Shown piece after piece: positions 63,354 through 64,000 of a stretch of DNA of 64,000 nt (its first letter is position 1; each line of letters begins with the position of its first letter). The DNA is from SZUA-36 sp963753105. Its GTDB lineage: Bacteria; Pseudomonadota; Gammaproteobacteria; Xanthomonadales; SZUA-36. Location: assembly GCA_963753105.1 (NCBI GenBank), contig CAVWBD010000002.1, positions 124,001 to 188,000 of the forward strand, in the 5' to 3' direction. A program made the position numbers and the translations under genes. Below the pieces are notes generated by a model. The model was not told the origin of the DNA and searched no databases. It saw only the letters and a list, made by a program, of their open reading frames with translations.

Positions 63354-64000
63354 CTAATACCGGAAGTGCTTTATTTTTTCGCCCTTTAGGCCCAGTTCCG
63401 TCATCGCCTCGATACCGATCCGCAAGTGCAGGTCCGCCCAGTCGGCCGTTACCTTCTTGTCCGACTCCTCGGTCTTGACACCATCGGGTGTGACCGGCAC
63501 ATCTGACACCAGCAACAATGCGCCGTGGGCGATTGCATTTGCGTGTCCCACGATAAACAGCGTGGCCGTTTCCATATCGATGCCGATGCAGGTCATTTCC
63601 GCCAGGCGCTTGTGGAACGCCTCGTCGTGCTCCCATACCCGCCGGTTGGTGGTGTAAACCACACCGGTCCGGTAATCGACACCGTGCTCCAATATCTTGT
63701 CCGACACGAACTTGTGCAGTTTGAAGGAAGGCAAGGCCGGCACCTCGGGCGGGAAATAGTCATCGCTGGTGCCTTCCCCGCGTATGGCCGCAATCGGCAG
63801 GATAAAATGACCGATTTCGGTGGATTTCTTCAGACCACCGCACTTGCCCAGGAACAGGACCCCTTCCGGCTTCACGGCCGCCAGCAGATCCATGATGGTC
63901 GCCGCATTGCTGGAACCGATCCCGTAGTTGATGATGGTCAAACCTTCGGCGTTGGATGCCGCCTGCATCGCGCGGTCTTCCCCATAAATTTTGCAATCGA
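63354..64000 (-). CDS. amn: AMP nucleosidase (5' end off window)
   Basis: Partial: at least 215 codons, open to the right edge (reading D-C-K-I-Y-G-E-D-R-A-M before the first internal Met at 63968). Nucleoside-phosphorylase fold with INYGIGSSNAATIMDLL, FLGKCGGLKKS, GEGTSDDYFPPEVPALPSF and CIGIDMETATLF, and C-terminal LSDVPVTPDGVKTEESD, matching AMP nucleosidase, which splits AMP into adenine and ribose-5-phosphate. The true start lies beyond 64000, so whether the long N-terminal regulatory domain is present is unknown. Confidence 0.9.
   Translation of the reverse strand, partial: DCKIYGEDRAMQAASNAEGLTIINYGIGSSNAATIMDLLAAVKPEGVLFLGKCGGLKKSTEIGHFILPIAAIRGEGTSDDYFPPEVPALPSFKLHKFVSDKILEHGVDYRTGVVYTTNRRVWEHDEAFHKRLAEMTCIGIDMETATLFIVGHANAIAHGALLLVSDVPVTPDGVKTEESDKKVTADWADLHLRIGIEAMTELGLKGEKIKHFRY

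Noticed and set aside
1..64000. CRISPR array, prophage, insertion sequence or toxin-antitoxin pair
   Set aside because: No regularly spaced repeats, integrase, transposase or small paired toxin genes were recognised in either strand.

Overview
The window reads as chromosomal DNA of a Gram-negative gammaproteobacterium. The evidence is TonB-dependent receptors, a type IV minor-pilin cluster beside ispH, the murJ/ribF/ileS/lspA/ispH block next to rpsT, SUF iron-sulfur assembly, the AmgK-MurU wall-recycling pair and, unusually, the MurL/MurD2 route to the D-glutamate of peptidoglycan. MurL and an aspartate kinase of this type point towards Xanthomonadales or relatives such as Woeseia-like marine bacteria; that placement is inference. 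No phage, plasmid backbone, CRISPR array or insertion sequence was recognised.

Layout. 1-6.4 kb: two tandem copies of one TonB-dependent receptor on the minus strand, both damaged. The left copy has an open body but a broken leader; the right copy keeps a near-intact leader but has about ten frameshifts. 6.7-11.1 kb: LysR regulator, DadA-like FAD oxidoreductase, alpha/beta hydrolase and a DcuC-type carrier, which with the receptors could form a nutrient-uptake locus. 11.2-14.3 kb: glycine-zipper protein, tRNA-Thr(CGT) and pilV-pilW-pilX-pilE without pilY1. 14.3-23.8 kb: ispH, lspA, ileS, ribF, murJ (minus), rpsT (plus), obgE, rpmA, rplU (minus). 24-29.1 kb: uvrA, a crotonase, a sulfurtransferase and a NUDIX hydrolase. 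29.3-31.9 kb: an FKBP isomerase and a phage-shock locus with a sigma-54-type promoter, pspA, a fused pspB-pspC gene and a 47-residue membrane protein. 32-37.5 kb: a second crotonase, then a minus-strand sugar-nucleotide operon (rfbA, rfbC, rfbD, manC, frameshifted DUF1684 gene). 37.6-45.4 kb: ssb, MFS transporter, ispB, ppiB, a candidate small RNA, then aspartate kinase-murL-murD2. 45.6-53.4 kb: glycine-zipper protein, divergent EF-G paralogue, EamA exporter, PD40 propeller protein, transaldolase and a Kef-type antiporter. 53.6-60.7 kb: sufSDCB with an Rrf2 regulator (minus), divergent amgK-murU (plus). 60.8-64 kb: a large unknown lipoprotein, a repeat-rich gene-free stretch, and AMP nucleosidase running off the right edge.

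Functionally, much of the window concerns the envelope: lipid-II flipping, lipoprotein signal peptidase, the octaprenyl chain, MurL/MurD2 precursor synthesis, MurNAc recycling, dTDP-rhamnose and GDP-mannose precursors, pilus assembly and the Psp stress response. The strongest candidates for a second look are the tandem receptor pair with reciprocal decay, the PspB-PspC fusion with its small membrane partner, an EF-G paralogue lacking the canonical switch-II histidine, a candidate small RNA between ppiB and murD2, and single-base frame breaks in rplU and DUF1684 that may be assembly errors. I did not find a clearly novel multi-gene system that I could defend from sequence alone.
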